A DNA stretch of 64,000 nt from contig NCHB01000003.1 in the NCBI GenBank assembly GCA_002281755.1, positions 1-64,000 of the forward strand, given 5' to 3'. Each line of letters starts with the position of its first letter. Position 1 is the first letter of the stretch. This stretch comes from Sulfurovum sp. 16-42-52. GTDB lineage: Bacteria; Campylobacterota; Campylobacteria; Campylobacterales; Sulfurovaceae. Shown in pieces: positions 46,588 to 58,814 of the stretch. Made by a program: the position numbers and the translations under genes. The notes beneath the pieces were generated by a model, which searched no databases, had not been told where the DNA came from, and saw only the letters and a program-made list of their open reading frames with translations.

Positions 46588-48699
46588 ATGTTTGACGAGA
46601 ATAAAATAGATACTAAAGCGTTGCTTTTGTTGATAGCAGTGGCATATGCGTTCAGCTTTGCCGTTCGTATGATTTGGGTATGGCAGTTTCAAGATAATCC
46701 AAATTTTATGTGGAACGGTGAGTTGATGATAAATACCAATGACGGTTATTTTTTTGCTTCAGGGGTACAAAAAGAGCTTTGGGGACTTCACGCATCCAAT
46801 CCTCGCGTATTTGGTATGTGGGATTATGGCGTTACATTTTTTACAACACTGTTTGTCAAGTTTACCCCTTTTTCTTTGGAATCTGTAATTCTTTACATGC
46901 CAGCAGTTGTCTCGAGTTTGGTGGTAATTCCTATGATTTTCATTGCGAGGCTCTATAAGGAAACGCTTTGGGGTTTTTTTGCCGCTTTGCTGGGGAGTAT
47001 TGCTCTTAGTTACTATAATCGTACCATGACAGGGTATTACGACACAGATATGTTTTCTGCTATGGCTCCAATGTTTATCCTGTTTTTTTTGATGAAAAGT
47101 ACGATTGATTTTAATCTCAAATCTGCACTTTATGCCTCTATAGCAATTGTATTTTACCCTTTTTTATATGATCAGGGACAGTCAATCGTCTATGCAATGG
47201 GAATAATGTATGCAGTGTATATGGTTTTTTATCATAAAAACGAGGAGACAACCTATGCCTCTTTGATTTTAGTTTTTTTTGCACTTATACCCTTAGGCAT
47301 CGACACCCCTTATTTTTTTGTTCTGCAGCCATTGCTTCTTTTGGGTATATATACACTGTTGAAAGACAAAAGATTTGAAACCAAAAAGCTTATGCTTGTG
47401 TCAGTGGTATTGTTTATAGCATTTTTGATTTTAGGCAATGTATTTGGTCTGATTTTGGGTAAAGTGATCAATTATATGGCTACGGGTACACAAGAAAAAG
47501 GTTTACATTTTTACTCTGTGGTGCAAACGGTAAGAGAAGCCGGACAGATTCCGTTTTCAACCTTTGCAGAACGTATTTCCGGTTCACTACCGGGTGTCAT
47601 ACTTTCTTTTGTGGGGTATGTCGTCTTGGTACTGCGACATAGGGCTTTTATCTTGGCATTGCCTCTTGTCGGGATAGGTGTTTTTGCACTTTATGGTGGT
47701 CTTCGGTTTACCGTGTATGCAGTTCCTGCGGCTGCACTCTCAGCGGTGTATCTTTTTCATGTAATTACTACAAAGATTTCAGATAAAAAGAGTATCTATC
47801 TATTTGCAATGACTCTATTGACGGCAAGTATGATATATCCGAATATTAGACATATTATAGACTATAAAGTACCTACTGTGCTCAATAAAGCCGAAGTAGA
47901 AGATTTGGGCAAACTCAATGAGATTGCCAACACTAATGCTTATACACTGGCGTGGTGGGACTATGGATACCCGATTTGGTATTACTCCGATACCAATACT
48001 TTGATTGACGGGGGAAAACATACCAATGATAACTTTATCGTCTCCAAGATTATGCAGACTACTTCAGCCAATTTGGCAGCCAATTTAAGTCGTTTGGCAG
48101 TAGAGACCTATGTGGATTCAAATTACTCAGAAGTAGCAGATACATTATTTAAAAACAAACAAAAAGACCAGCTTGATCCCAATGTGTTTTTATCAGAGTT
48201 GGATGACCCTGCATACCCATTGCCTGAAAAAACAAGAGATATTTATCTCTATCTTCCCTACCGTATGATGAGTATTTTCCCGACTGTCGCGGTGTTTGGC
48301 AATTTGGATCTGACAACAGGTAAAGAAGAGAGAGCGTTTGCTTTTTATCCTACGCAGGCGATAAGCCAAAACCAAGGGGTGCTGAGTTTTAGCAACGGCA
48401 TCGTGTTTGATGCAAACAAAGGTGAGATAGCCTTGGGACAGCAGACTAAACCGGTAAAACAATTTATCATTACCCAAAGCACCACAGAGGGTAAAGTACA
48501 AGTGCAGGCACAGACTTATCATTCTGATGGGGAGTATGTAGTGATGTTTTTGAAGAGTTATGGGCAGTTTATCGTGATGGATACGCAGACCTTTGGCTCA
48601 ATGTATGTGCAGATGTTTATGCTAGGAAAGTATGACGAGAGACTTTTTGAGTTGGTCGTCAGCTCACCCTATAGTAAAATCTATAAACTCAAAAAGTAG
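46588..48699 (+). CDS. pglB: N-oligosaccharyltransferase PglB
   Basis: A 703-residue STT3 protein: about 13 membrane helices, then a periplasmic domain with the conserved W-W-D-Y-G motif (456-460) that holds the +2 Ser/Thr of the acceptor. The length is close to that of the 713-residue C. jejuni enzyme. It moves the finished glycan from undecaprenyl pyrophosphate to Asn in D/E-x-N-x-S/T sites of periplasmic proteins. Acidic residues near N-T-N-D-G-Y-F (first loop) match the metal site. It starts one base after the WbuB-like gene. Confidence 0.95.
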   Translation: MFDENKIDTKALLLLIAVAYAFSFAVRMIWVWQFQDNPNFMWNGELMINTNDGYFFASGVQKELWGLHASNPRVFGMWDYGVTFFTTLFVKFTPFSLESVILYMPAVVSSLVVIPMIFIARLYKETLWGFFAALLGSIALSYYNRTMTGYYDTDMFSAMAPMFILFFLMKSTIDFNLKSALYASIAIVFYPFLYDQGQSIVYAMGIMYAVYMVFYHKNEETTYASLILVFFALIPLGIDTPYFFVLQPLLLLGIYTLLKDKRFETKKLMLVSVVLFIAFLILGNVFGLILGKVINYMATGTQEKGLHFYSVVQTVREAGQIPFSTFAERISGSLPGVILSFVGYVVLVLRHRAFILALPLVGIGVFALYGGLRFTVYAVPAAALSAVYLFHVITTKISDKKSIYLFAMTLLTASMIYPNIRHIIDYKVPTVLNKAEVEDLGKLNEIANTNAYTLAWWDYGYPIWYYSDTNTLIDGGKHTNDNFIVSKIMQTTSANLAANLSRLAVETYVDSNYSEVADTLFKNKQKDQLDPNVFLSELDDPAYPLPEKTRDIYLYLPYRMMSIFPTVAVFGNLDLTTGKEERAFAFYPTQAISQNQGVLSFSNGIVFDANKGEIALGQQTKPVKQFIITQSTTEGKVQVQAQTYHSDGEYVVMFLKSYGQFIVMDTQTFGSMYVQMFMLGKYDERLFELVVSSPYSKIYKLKK

Positions 48700-48703
48700 C
48701 GCC

Positions 48704-49309
48704 ATGTACACAGAGACTATCAAGCCACTAGCAGATAGACTCTTTGCCTTTTTGCTTCTTATGGTTTTTGCTCCCGTGATGCTGATCGTAGGCGTGTTGA
48801 TATATATGAAGATGGGCAAACCGGTGCTTTTCAGGCAAAAAAGACCGGGACTCCATGGCAAGTCGTTTGAAATACTCAAGTTTAGAACGATGGAAAACAC
48901 TTGTGACAGTGAAGGGAATCTGCTGAGTGATGAAGCAAGACTGCATGGTCTTGGAAAAACCATCAGAAGCCTCTCTTTAGATGAACTGCCGCAGCTTTTC
49001 AATGTGCTTAGAGGCGAGATGAGTTTTGTGGGCCCTAGACCCTTGCTTGAAGAGTACCTGCCTTTATACAATAGTGAGCAGGCTAAAAGACATGATGTCA
49101 AACCAGGTATCACAGGATGGGCGCAAGTCAATGGACGCAATGCGATAAGCTGGGAGCAAAAATTTGCTTATGATGTGTGGTATGTCGAGCATCAGTCTTT
49201 TGCATTGGATATGAAAATACTGTGGATGACAGGTAAAAATGTTCTTAATAGAAGTGATATTAGCTCGAAAACCTCTGTTACGATGGAACCATTTAAAGGA
49301 ACAAGATAG
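48704..49309 (+). CDS. pglC: Undecaprenyl-phosphate bacillosamine phosphotransferase PglC
   Basis: A 201-residue monotopic sugar-phosphate transferase with one re-entrant hydrophobic helix near the start, F-R-Q-K-R-P-G-L-H-G-K, K-F-R-T-M, D-E-L-P-Q-L-F-N-V-L, S-F-V-G-P-R-P-L and a W-A-Q-V-N-G-R-N motif. It loads the first sugar phosphate, here presumably diacetylbacillosamine, on undecaprenyl phosphate. The ATG at 48704 is chosen because an upstream start would reach back into pglB. Confidence 0.93.
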   Translation: MYTETIKPLADRLFAFLLLMVFAPVMLIVGVLIYMKMGKPVLFRQKRPGLHGKSFEILKFRTMENTCDSEGNLLSDEARLHGLGKTIRSLSLDELPQLFNVLRGEMSFVGPRPLLEEYLPLYNSEQAKRHDVKPGITGWAQVNGRNAISWEQKFAYDVWYVEHQSFALDMKILWMTGKNVLNRSDISSKTSVTMEPFKGTR

Positions 49310-52778
<3,469 letters not shown>

Positions 52779-52834
52779 ATATACTTTTTTGGTTATAAAA
52801 TACTATAACTAAAAATAATCTAAAAGGAAGAAGA

Positions 52835-53278
52835 ATGTTTCACAAAGTAATCACGGGTTTCTTGGTATTGGCGACATCAACGGTTTTTGGCATGAGTCTA
52901 AATCAGCTCAATAGTGCGTCTAAAGAAGAGTTAATGGAAATCAATGGCATCGGTGAGAAAAAAGCAGATGCGATTATTGCAGAGAGAAAAAAGGGTGAGT
53001 TTAAATCATTTGAAGATTTCCAAAGAGTTGATGGTATTGGCGAGCAAACCGCAGCCAATGTGAAAAATGATGTCAAGTCGGCAGGCGATGTGAAAAAAGT
53101 TGAAAAGAAGAGTAAGAAAGCAAGCAAAGAGAGAGAAGACAAAGTAGAGAAAAAAACCAAAAAAACTAAAAAAGATGCAGAAGAAACTGTAGAGAAGCAG
53201 AGTAAAAAAGCTAAAAAAGATACCGAAGATGCGGTAGAGAAAAAAGCTAAAAAAGCGATCCCTTCAGCCATTTTGTAA
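52835..53278 (+). CDS. Secreted helix-hairpin-helix protein with a lysine-rich repeat tail
   Basis: A 147-residue protein with a signal peptide (to about residue 19), a ComEA-type double helix-hairpin-helix domain (about 21-80, I-N-G-I-G-E-K-K-A and V-D-G-I-G-E-Q-T-A) that typically binds DNA, and a strongly basic tail. The tail repeats a 15-residue unit starting V-E-K-[KQ]-[STA]-K-K at residues 89, 104, 119 and 134. It looks like histone H1 tails. It probably binds DNA in the periplasm, as in DNA uptake, but is unusual for the tail. RBS AAAAGGAAG precedes the ATG. Confidence 0.75.
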   Translation: MFHKVITGFLVLATSTVFGMSLNQLNSASKEELMEINGIGEKKADAIIAERKKGEFKSFEDFQRVDGIGEQTAANVKNDVKSAGDVKKVEKKSKKASKEREDKVEKKTKKTKKDAEETVEKQSKKAKKDTEDAVEKKAKKAIPSAIL

Positions 53279-53285
53279 CCCAATC

Positions 53286-53313
53286 ATGCATTGCCGATTA
53301 GAGGGCGATGCAT
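53286..53313 (+). terminator. Stem-loop after the HhH gene
   Basis: ATGCATTGCC pairs with GGCGATGCAT (one G-T pair) around an 8-base loop, eight bases after the stop at 53278. There is no T-run, so it may mark the transcript end without being a strong terminator. gltX starts 66 bases later. Confidence 0.4.
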
Positions 53314-53379
53314 ACCGCGCCAATCCTCCTTAACCACATTTTAGATACAATCACACAATTTTACTACTAAGGCACAGGT

Positions 53380-54771
53380 ATGACAGTTACACGTTTTGCA
53401 CCCTCTCCCACAGGATATCTTCACATTGGCGGGCTTAGAACTGCACTTTTTTCCTGGCTTGCAGCACAACACAACAAGGGAAAGTTTTTGCTCCGCATCG
53501 AAGATACTGATATGGCACGCAACTCAGAAGAGGCGACCGAAGCGATACTCAAAGCCTTTGAGTGGGTCGGGATGAGTCATGATGGTGAGGTGGTCTATCA
53601 GTCCAAACGGTTTGATTTGTATAAACGCTATATAGACCAGTTGCTTGCAGAGGGCAAAGCCTATAAATGTTATATGTCCAAAGAAGAGCTGGATGCCTTG
53701 CGTGAAGAACAGATGGCACGCAAAGAACGCACACGCTACGATGGTCGCTATCGTGATTTTACAGGTACGCCACCAGAGGGTGTAGCACCTGTCATTCGCA
53801 TCAAAGCGCCACAAGAGGGGGTCATCCATTTTGTAGACGGTGTCAAAGGTGAGATGAATATCGCAGCTTCTGAAGTAGATGATTTTGTGATTGCCAGAGC
53901 CGATGGTGCACCGACCTATAACTTTGTGGTTGCCATCGATGATGCGCTGATGGGTGTGACAGAAGTCATTCGTGGGGATGACCATTTGTACAATACCCCT
54001 AAACAGATTGTTGTGTACAATGCACTTGGGTTTACTCTGCCTAATTTTAACCATGTGGCGATGATCAACAACGAACAGGGTAAAAAGCTTTCCAAAAGAG
54101 ATGGTGCAACCGATGTGATGGAGTATAAGGCGATGGGCTATTTGCCGGAGGCATTGCTAAACTTTTTGGTGCGTTTGGGCTGGAGTCATGGCGATCAGGA
54201 GATATTTAGCCTTGAAGAGATGATAGCACTCTTTGACCCTACCCATATCAATAAAAGTGCCTCAAATTACAATCTTGATAAACTGCTTTGGCTCAACGCA
54301 CACTACATTAAAAATACACCAAACAACAAATTGGCGAGTATGCTTAAAGCATTTGGCGTAGATGTACAAGGGCACGATAGAATGGAGCTTTTGCTTGATG
54401 CCACTAAAGAGAGAGGCAAAACACTTGTTGAGCTAGCAGAGCAGATAAATCTGATTCTCAGCACGCCCACCCAGTACGATGAAAAAGCGGTACACAAAGC
54501 CTTTAAAGAGGATGCCAAAGTCATTTTGGGTGATTTTGCCCTTGTGTTAAAAAGTCAAAAAGACCTATTGCATCTGCCCTGTGATTACCACAAAGCAATG
54601 GAACACTTTGTAGAGACAAAAGCCATAGGATTTGGCAAGATAGGTATGCCGCTGCGTGTGAGCCTTTTAGGCTCTATGACGGGTTCAGGACTGGATGAGA
54701 TTATGGCTATTTTGGGCGTAGAGGAAACCATAGTTCGCATTAATCATGCTTTGAGTTTTATCAAATTATAG
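53380..54771 (+). CDS. gltX: Glutamyl-tRNA synthetase
   Basis: A 463-residue class I synthetase with the HIGH-type motif F-A-P-S-P-T-G-Y-L-H-I-G-G-L-R-T-A and the K-L-S-K-R-D-G loop. Campylobacterota often have two GltX-type enzymes with different tRNA targets (Glu and Gln); only one is in this window and I cannot tell which it is. It overlaps the convergent mqnA end by six bases. Confidence 0.93.
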   Translation: MTVTRFAPSPTGYLHIGGLRTALFSWLAAQHNKGKFLLRIEDTDMARNSEEATEAILKAFEWVGMSHDGEVVYQSKRFDLYKRYIDQLLAEGKAYKCYMSKEELDALREEQMARKERTRYDGRYRDFTGTPPEGVAPVIRIKAPQEGVIHFVDGVKGEMNIAASEVDDFVIARADGAPTYNFVVAIDDALMGVTEVIRGDDHLYNTPKQIVVYNALGFTLPNFNHVAMINNEQGKKLSKRDGATDVMEYKAMGYLPEALLNFLVRLGWSHGDQEIFSLEEMIALFDPTHINKSASNYNLDKLLWLNAHYIKNTPNNKLASMLKAFGVDVQGHDRMELLLDATKERGKTLVELAEQINLILSTPTQYDEKAVHKAFKEDAKVILGDFALVLKSQKDLLHLPCDYHKAMEHFVETKAIGFGKIGMPLRVSLLGSMTGSGLDEIMAILGVEETIVRINHALSFIKL

Positions 54772-55413
54772 CTTTTTGACTTTGGTTAAAAAGAGTTTTA
54801 AAGATCGCTTTGCTTTCCAATCTAGGCTATAAGAGATATGCTCCAAGTACCATGTGAGTTGTTTGGAGGTGATACCTCTTTTTTCTGACTCGTTTTTTAA
54901 GATGTATTGTGGGATTTTTATTTTTGTGCGGGCAAAAGTTTTGGCAAGTTTTTGTACAGATTTTTCATGTTTGTTATAGCATAGCCTCGCAAAGACAAAA
55001 GGCAGACTCGTTTTTTCGTACCATGCCTGTGCAAGGTCTATGGCTTTGCCGCCATCTAGGTAGTACTTTAGTGCTGCATCCCCTATCAGCACTTTGCCTT
55101 GAATCCCGAGCAGATGCGCTAGTTGATTGGAGGTTGCAGAAGCAGGATCTGGTTGATTTTCTCCTTCAATGAGTAAAACACTATAGACTTTTTTGTCGGC
55201 GACGATACCAAGATCGGTACAGTTGAATCTACCTGAAGCCACAGAAGAGATAAAGGCTGCATGGACTTCTTTTCTTTTAAAGGCTTTGTTGATGCGTGAA
55301 GGAACAGCCTTATTGTGTCTTAGGCTCATTTGTTGTGCATTGCTTTTGATGTTGCGTTTAAGAAAGACTTGAAACGGAAGAAGATTGAGATAAGAGATAG
55401 AACCAAACAACAC
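54766..55413 (-). CDS. mqnA: Chorismate dehydratase MqnA
   Basis: A 215-residue enzyme of the futalosine pathway that makes 3-enolpyruvyl-benzoate from chorismate. It has the family start F-G-S-I-S-Y-L-N-L-L-P-F and A-F-I-S-S-V-A-S. It is shorter than the usual 270 or so residues, as in Helicobacter-type proteins. With mqnD at 22251 it marks the same pathway but lies far away. It is divergent from moaD. Confidence 0.85.
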   Translation of the reverse strand: MLFGSISYLNLLPFQVFLKRNIKSNAQQMSLRHNKAVPSRINKAFKRKEVHAAFISSVASGRFNCTDLGIVADKKVYSVLLIEGENQPDPASATSNQLAHLLGIQGKVLIGDAALKYYLDGGKAIDLAQAWYEKTSLPFVFARLCYNKHEKSVQKLAKTFARTKIKIPQYILKNESEKRGITSKQLTWYLEHISYSLDWKAKRSLKLFLTKVKKL

Positions 55414-55523
55414 GCTGCAGCACTCCTCTTCATACCCAATTTAAGCGTAATTATAGCAAACAACTTTTATAATCTTCCCAATTTTAAGGACAGTATGCAC
55501 CTTGTTTAACGAAAGAGTAACAG

Positions 55524-55745
55524 ATGGTTAAAGTAGAATTTTTAGGTCCCATAGGCAAAGCACCGATAGAAATAGAGGCTCTCACGCTTGCAGATGTTGC
55601 GGCGAAGCTCAAAGAAGATACAAGTTTGACCGCCTGGCTGGATAAATGCGCGGTTGCACTCAATGACACGATGGTCAATGAGCTTTCGGTTGCACTAAAA
55701 GACGGAGATAAGATATCTATTTTGCCTCCTGTGTGTGGTGGTTAA
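55524..55745 (+). CDS. moaD: Molybdopterin synthase small subunit MoaD
   Basis: A 73-residue ubiquitin-fold protein ending in the required Gly-Gly (P-V-C-G-G), which carries sulfur as a thiocarboxylate. It pairs with MoaE, encoded next, to build the dithiolene of molybdenum cofactor. RBS AAAGAG lies before the ATG. Confidence 0.93.
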   Translation: MVKVEFLGPIGKAPIEIEALTLADVAAKLKEDTSLTAWLDKCAVALNDTMVNELSVALKDGDKISILPPVCGG

Positions 55746-55748
55746 GGC

Positions 55749-56183
55749 GTGGAGCTCTACCAGGGGTCACTGGATGTCAAAGCAATCTTTGGACGTTGGC
55801 TTGATGAAGAAGCGACATCAAATTATGGTGCGTATATCCCTTTTGTGGGGACAATACGCGCTGAGGACGGCATTGAAGCCTTGAGTTTTGACATCTATGA
55901 ACCGGTGCTTCAAAAATGGTTTGAGGAGTGGCAAGAAAAAGCAGCTGCTGTAGGTGCCGTTGTAAAAATGGCGCATTCTATCGGGGATGTTCCTGTGCAT
56001 ACCTCTTCGTATGTCTCAGCGGTCTTTTCTCCAAAGCGCAGAGTGGCACTCGAGCTTATCGACCTTTTTGTTGAAGACTTTAAAGCCAATGCGCCTATCT
56101 GGAAATATGACGTGAAGCAAGGCAAACGTATCTATGCAGCCGATCGAAGCACACCGATGTCAGGTGCAGGACTTTTAAGCTAA
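55749..56183 (+). CDS. moaE: Molybdopterin synthase large subunit MoaE
   Basis: A 144-residue catalytic subunit with F-V-G-T-I-R, then H-S-I-G-D-V-P-V-H and W-K-Y-D near the C-terminus, as in MoaE. It starts with GTG three bases after the moaD stop. It works with MoaD on the product of MoaC (14515). Confidence 0.92.
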   Translation: MELYQGSLDVKAIFGRWLDEEATSNYGAYIPFVGTIRAEDGIEALSFDIYEPVLQKWFEEWQEKAAAVGAVVKMAHSIGDVPVHTSSYVSAVFSPKRRVALELIDLFVEDFKANAPIWKYDVKQGKRIYAADRSTPMSGAGLLS

Positions 56184-56216
56184 AAATAAAGCCTTCTGTA
56201 AACAAGGATAATAAAT

Positions 56217-57416
56217 ATGCTCCATTTTGACGAATCATTAGAGAAAATAGCTGCACTCACCATAGAGAATAACAAAACCAAAACGCTTTTTTTGCTTGAT
56301 TCTTTAGGCTATGTATTGGCTGAAGATATCATCGCAGATCACAACTCTCCCGAGTTACCGACTTCTGCTATGGACGGGTATGCCCTTAGATATGAAGATA
56401 TGGCTTTGAAACGCTTGAAAATAGCCAACATTAATCCAGCGGGGTCTGTACTCAAAGATGAGGTGCTTCAGGGTACCTGCATCAAAACTTTTACAGGTTC
56501 ACTGATGCCACATGGTGCAGATACACTCATTCCCATCGAAAATGTTGTTGTTGAAGGCGATGAAATAGTGATTCAAGAAGCCGTGAGCAAAGGATTTTCA
56601 GTACGGGAAGTGGGCGAAAATTACGCAAAAGGGCAATTGCTCATACCCAAAGGAACCAAGATAGATTTTCCTCAGATTGGTGTGATGAGTTCTTTAAATG
56701 TTGTCAATGTGCTGGTCTATGAGAAACCCGTGGTTGCCATACTCTCTACGGGATCTGAACTGCTTGCGCTGGGGGAAGAGCAGACAAATGATGCACAGAT
56801 ACGCTCCTCCAACAATTACATCCTCGAAGCCATTGTCAAAAAGTACGATGGTGTACCTTTACAGCTAGGGTGTATCAAAGATGACAAAGTGAGTATCACA
56901 GATGCAGTCAGCGCAGCGTTAGAGAAGTCAGATATTGTAGTTACAACGGGTGGTGTGAGTGTAGGGGATTTTGATTTTGTCAAAGATGTTGTGGTTGAGT
57001 TGGGGTGTGAGATTGTCTTTAAGGGGGTACGCATCAAACCGGGACAGCACATTGTTGTTGCTAGAAAAGAGAATAAGTTTATCGTTGCTTTGCCTGGGTT
57101 TGCCTACTCTTCTACGGTCACTGCACTTTTGTACCTCGTGCCGCTTATAGAAAAACTACAGCACGGCAAAAGCACTTTACAACAGGTAAAAGCCACACTC
57201 AAAGAGCCTTTTATCAAACGTGCCAAAAAAACCGAATTTACTGCCTGCAATGTATCTCTTGAACAGGGTTGTTACACCATTGACTTCAAAGACAAAAAAG
57301 TAGGCACCTCGGCGATACTGACCAATATGCTGGGTGATGTTGCATTATTGGTCACATCAGAAGAGGATACTTCTAAGGAGACCGGTGAGGAAGTCGACAT
57401 CTTGCTATTTGGCTAA
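56217..57416 (+). CDS. moeA: Molybdopterin molybdenumtransferase MoeA
   Basis: A 399-residue enzyme inserting molybdate into adenylated molybdopterin. Motifs: S-A-M-D-G-Y-A-L, the central T-G-G-V-S-V-G-D-F-D, and the L-P-G-F segment. It closes the moaD-moaE-moeA unit, with a gap of 33 bases after moaE. Together with moaC it supplies SoxC. Confidence 0.94.
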   Translation: MLHFDESLEKIAALTIENNKTKTLFLLDSLGYVLAEDIIADHNSPELPTSAMDGYALRYEDMALKRLKIANINPAGSVLKDEVLQGTCIKTFTGSLMPHGADTLIPIENVVVEGDEIVIQEAVSKGFSVREVGENYAKGQLLIPKGTKIDFPQIGVMSSLNVVNVLVYEKPVVAILSTGSELLALGEEQTNDAQIRSSNNYILEAIVKKYDGVPLQLGCIKDDKVSITDAVSAALEKSDIVVTTGGVSVGDFDFVKDVVVELGCEIVFKGVRIKPGQHIVVARKENKFIVALPGFAYSSTVTALLYLVPLIEKLQHGKSTLQQVKATLKEPFIKRAKKTEFTACNVSLEQGCYTIDFKDKKVGTSAILTNMLGDVALLVTSEEDTSKETGEEVDILLFG

Positions 57417-57427
57417 ATGCTCACGTT

Positions 57428-57541
57428 TTAAAGTGCGAGGATAGAGTCTCTTGCTTTTAAAAACAGTGCAAACTGTGCCGCTGTTTTACATCCCATCTTG
57501 ATCGCATAGCTCATGAGTTCTTTGTTTTGTGAGTAGATCAT
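57428..57541 (-). CDS. Very small protein divergent from the S24 repressor
   Basis: A 37-codon gene, read on the minus strand, starting M-I-Y-S-Q-N-K-E-L-M and ending S-I-L-A-L. It has a good ribosome site (AAAGGA, 7 bases before the ATG). The middle, Y-A-I-K-M-G-C-K-T-A-A-Q-F-A-L-F-L-K, has the rhythm of a helix-turn-helix, though it is too short to be sure. It shares a control region with the repressor gene. It may be a Cro-like partner, a regulator fragment or chance. Confidence 0.45.
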   Translation of the reverse strand: MIYSQNKELMSYAIKMGCKTAAQFALFLKARDSILAL

Positions 57542-57629
57542 CTTTAATCCTTTAATTAAATATATCAAATTGTATAAATAAAATGAAAAATAGTAAAAAA
57601 ATATTTCATATTGTCATACTTTTAAGAAA

Positions 57630-57652
57630 AGTGTTCTATAATAGTGTTCTAT
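57630..57652 (+). promoter_or_regulatory. Direct repeat operator over the S24 repressor -10 box
   Basis: AGTGTTCTAT occurs twice (57630-57639 and 57643-57652), separated by AAT, and the -10 box TATAAT (57637-57642) lies across the first copy and the spacer. Just upstream ACTTTT-AAG-AAAAGT is an inverted repeat (57618-57632). Such placement fits binding by a self-repressing protein, most likely the one encoded at 57674. Confidence 0.55.
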
Positions 57653-57673
57653 TTAACCTAAAAAGGAGCAAAA

Positions 57674-58327
57674 ATGTTGATACTGGGTGAAGTGATTGAA
57701 AAGCTAAAAGATGTCATCTCTGAGACGACAAGAGGTAAAAAGGTGTTTGACAAAGATGTGGCTACGGCGCTGAACATTCCTCAAGCGACCTTTGCTACCA
57801 TGAAAAAACGAAACTCCATTCCCTATGAAGAGATTTTGGAGTTTTGTGCACTCAAAAAAATATCGGTTAATTGGCTTTTCTTTGATCAGGCGATCGATAT
57901 GCTCAAAGAAGAGACGGAAAAATTTTTCCATGTGCGTTATTTTTCAGATATCCGTGCTTCTGCTGGAGGTGGGGCGGAAGTGTTTGATGAAAATTATGAG
58001 ACCATCAGTATCGATGAGAAAATTATGCGTAATATGGTAGGACTGGGCAACACTGAACTTGAAGCCATCCATGTAGACGGTGAATCGATGGAACCTACGC
58101 TTCAAGACGGCAGCATCGTTTTTGTAGATAGAACACAAACCAATATCGCTAAAAACGGTATCTTTATCGCAGCGACTACAGGCGGGTTGTTCATCAAACG
58201 CATTCAACAGCGTGCAGATGGGATGATCGAGCTTATTTCTGATAACACGATGTATCCGCCTCAGGCTGTTGCGGCAGATGAGGTGATTATTGTAGGCAAG
58301 GTGGTAGGAAACATCGAAAGCCTATAA
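57674..58327 (+). CDS. S24/LexA-type self-cleaving repressor
   Basis: A 217-residue protein with a CI-like helix-turn-helix N-terminal domain (about 1-75, D-V-A-T-A-L-N-I-P-Q-A-T-F) and an S24 peptidase C-terminal domain. The catalytic serine is Ser138 in D-G-E-S-M-E-P-T and the lysine is Lys175 in L-F-I-K-R. The likely self-cleavage site is Ala97-Gly98. Such repressors are inactivated with help from RecA filaments. It could provide a damage response in a lineage that mostly lacks LexA. No phage genes surround it. Confidence 0.85.
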   Translation: MLILGEVIEKLKDVISETTRGKKVFDKDVATALNIPQATFATMKKRNSIPYEEILEFCALKKISVNWLFFDQAIDMLKEETEKFFHVRYFSDIRASAGGGAEVFDENYETISIDEKIMRNMVGLGNTELEAIHVDGESMEPTLQDGSIVFVDRTQTNIAKNGIFIAATTGGLFIKRIQQRADGMIELISDNTMYPPQAVAADEVIIVGKVVGNIESL

Positions 58328-58451
58328 TGTCCAAAAAGTAGCACAGTAAAGATATGACTAAAGGGTTTTTTGGTTTTAAGCCAGTAAGAAGAGAGCAGCA
58401 AGTATCTTGCCACTAAAAGCGAATGACGCTTCAAGATAAAAAAGGGTTGCC

Positions 58452-58814
58452 ATGTTAAAGATGAATCATGATTTAGAAGCTGCACTCAAAGAGTACATCA
58501 AACTGCTTGAAAATGAGGAGTATTTTGAAGCGCATGAGGTGATGGAAGAGGCATGGCACCCCTTGCGCCTCAGTAACCATGCATTGAAAAATTTGGCAAA
58601 AGGGCTTATCAATGCAGCCATTACCTTTGAGCATATTAAGCGTAACAAAAAAAATGTCCAAGAAAAAGCAGTCAAAGTAATTGCTTCGTATGAACGCTAC
58701 AAACATTTATGTGCTGAGGAGATTGAACATGCTGTATTATTTAGGCAAGCCACTCAAAAAATAGAAGCGTTAAAAATGAAACACAAAGAGATGTTTGATG
58801 TTTTGGTATCATAA
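58452..58814 (+). CDS. DUF309 family protein
   Basis: A 120-residue all-helical protein with the DUF309 core Y-F-E-A-H-E-V-M-E-E-A-W, then L-A-K-G-L-I-N-A-A-I. The histidine and acids could bind a metal; function is not known. It overlaps the nitroreductase gene by 17 bases, so the two are coupled. ATG 58461 is another possible start. Confidence 0.78.
   Translation: MLKMNHDLEAALKEYIKLLENEEYFEAHEVMEEAWHPLRLSNHALKNLAKGLINAAITFEHIKRNKKNVQEKAVKVIASYERYKHLCAEEIEHAVLFRQATQKIEALKMKHKEMFDVLVS

Noticed and set aside
57674-58327. A prophage end at the S24 repressor
   Set aside because: No integrase, attachment repeats or phage structural genes are present on either side; the neighbours are moeA and DUF309.
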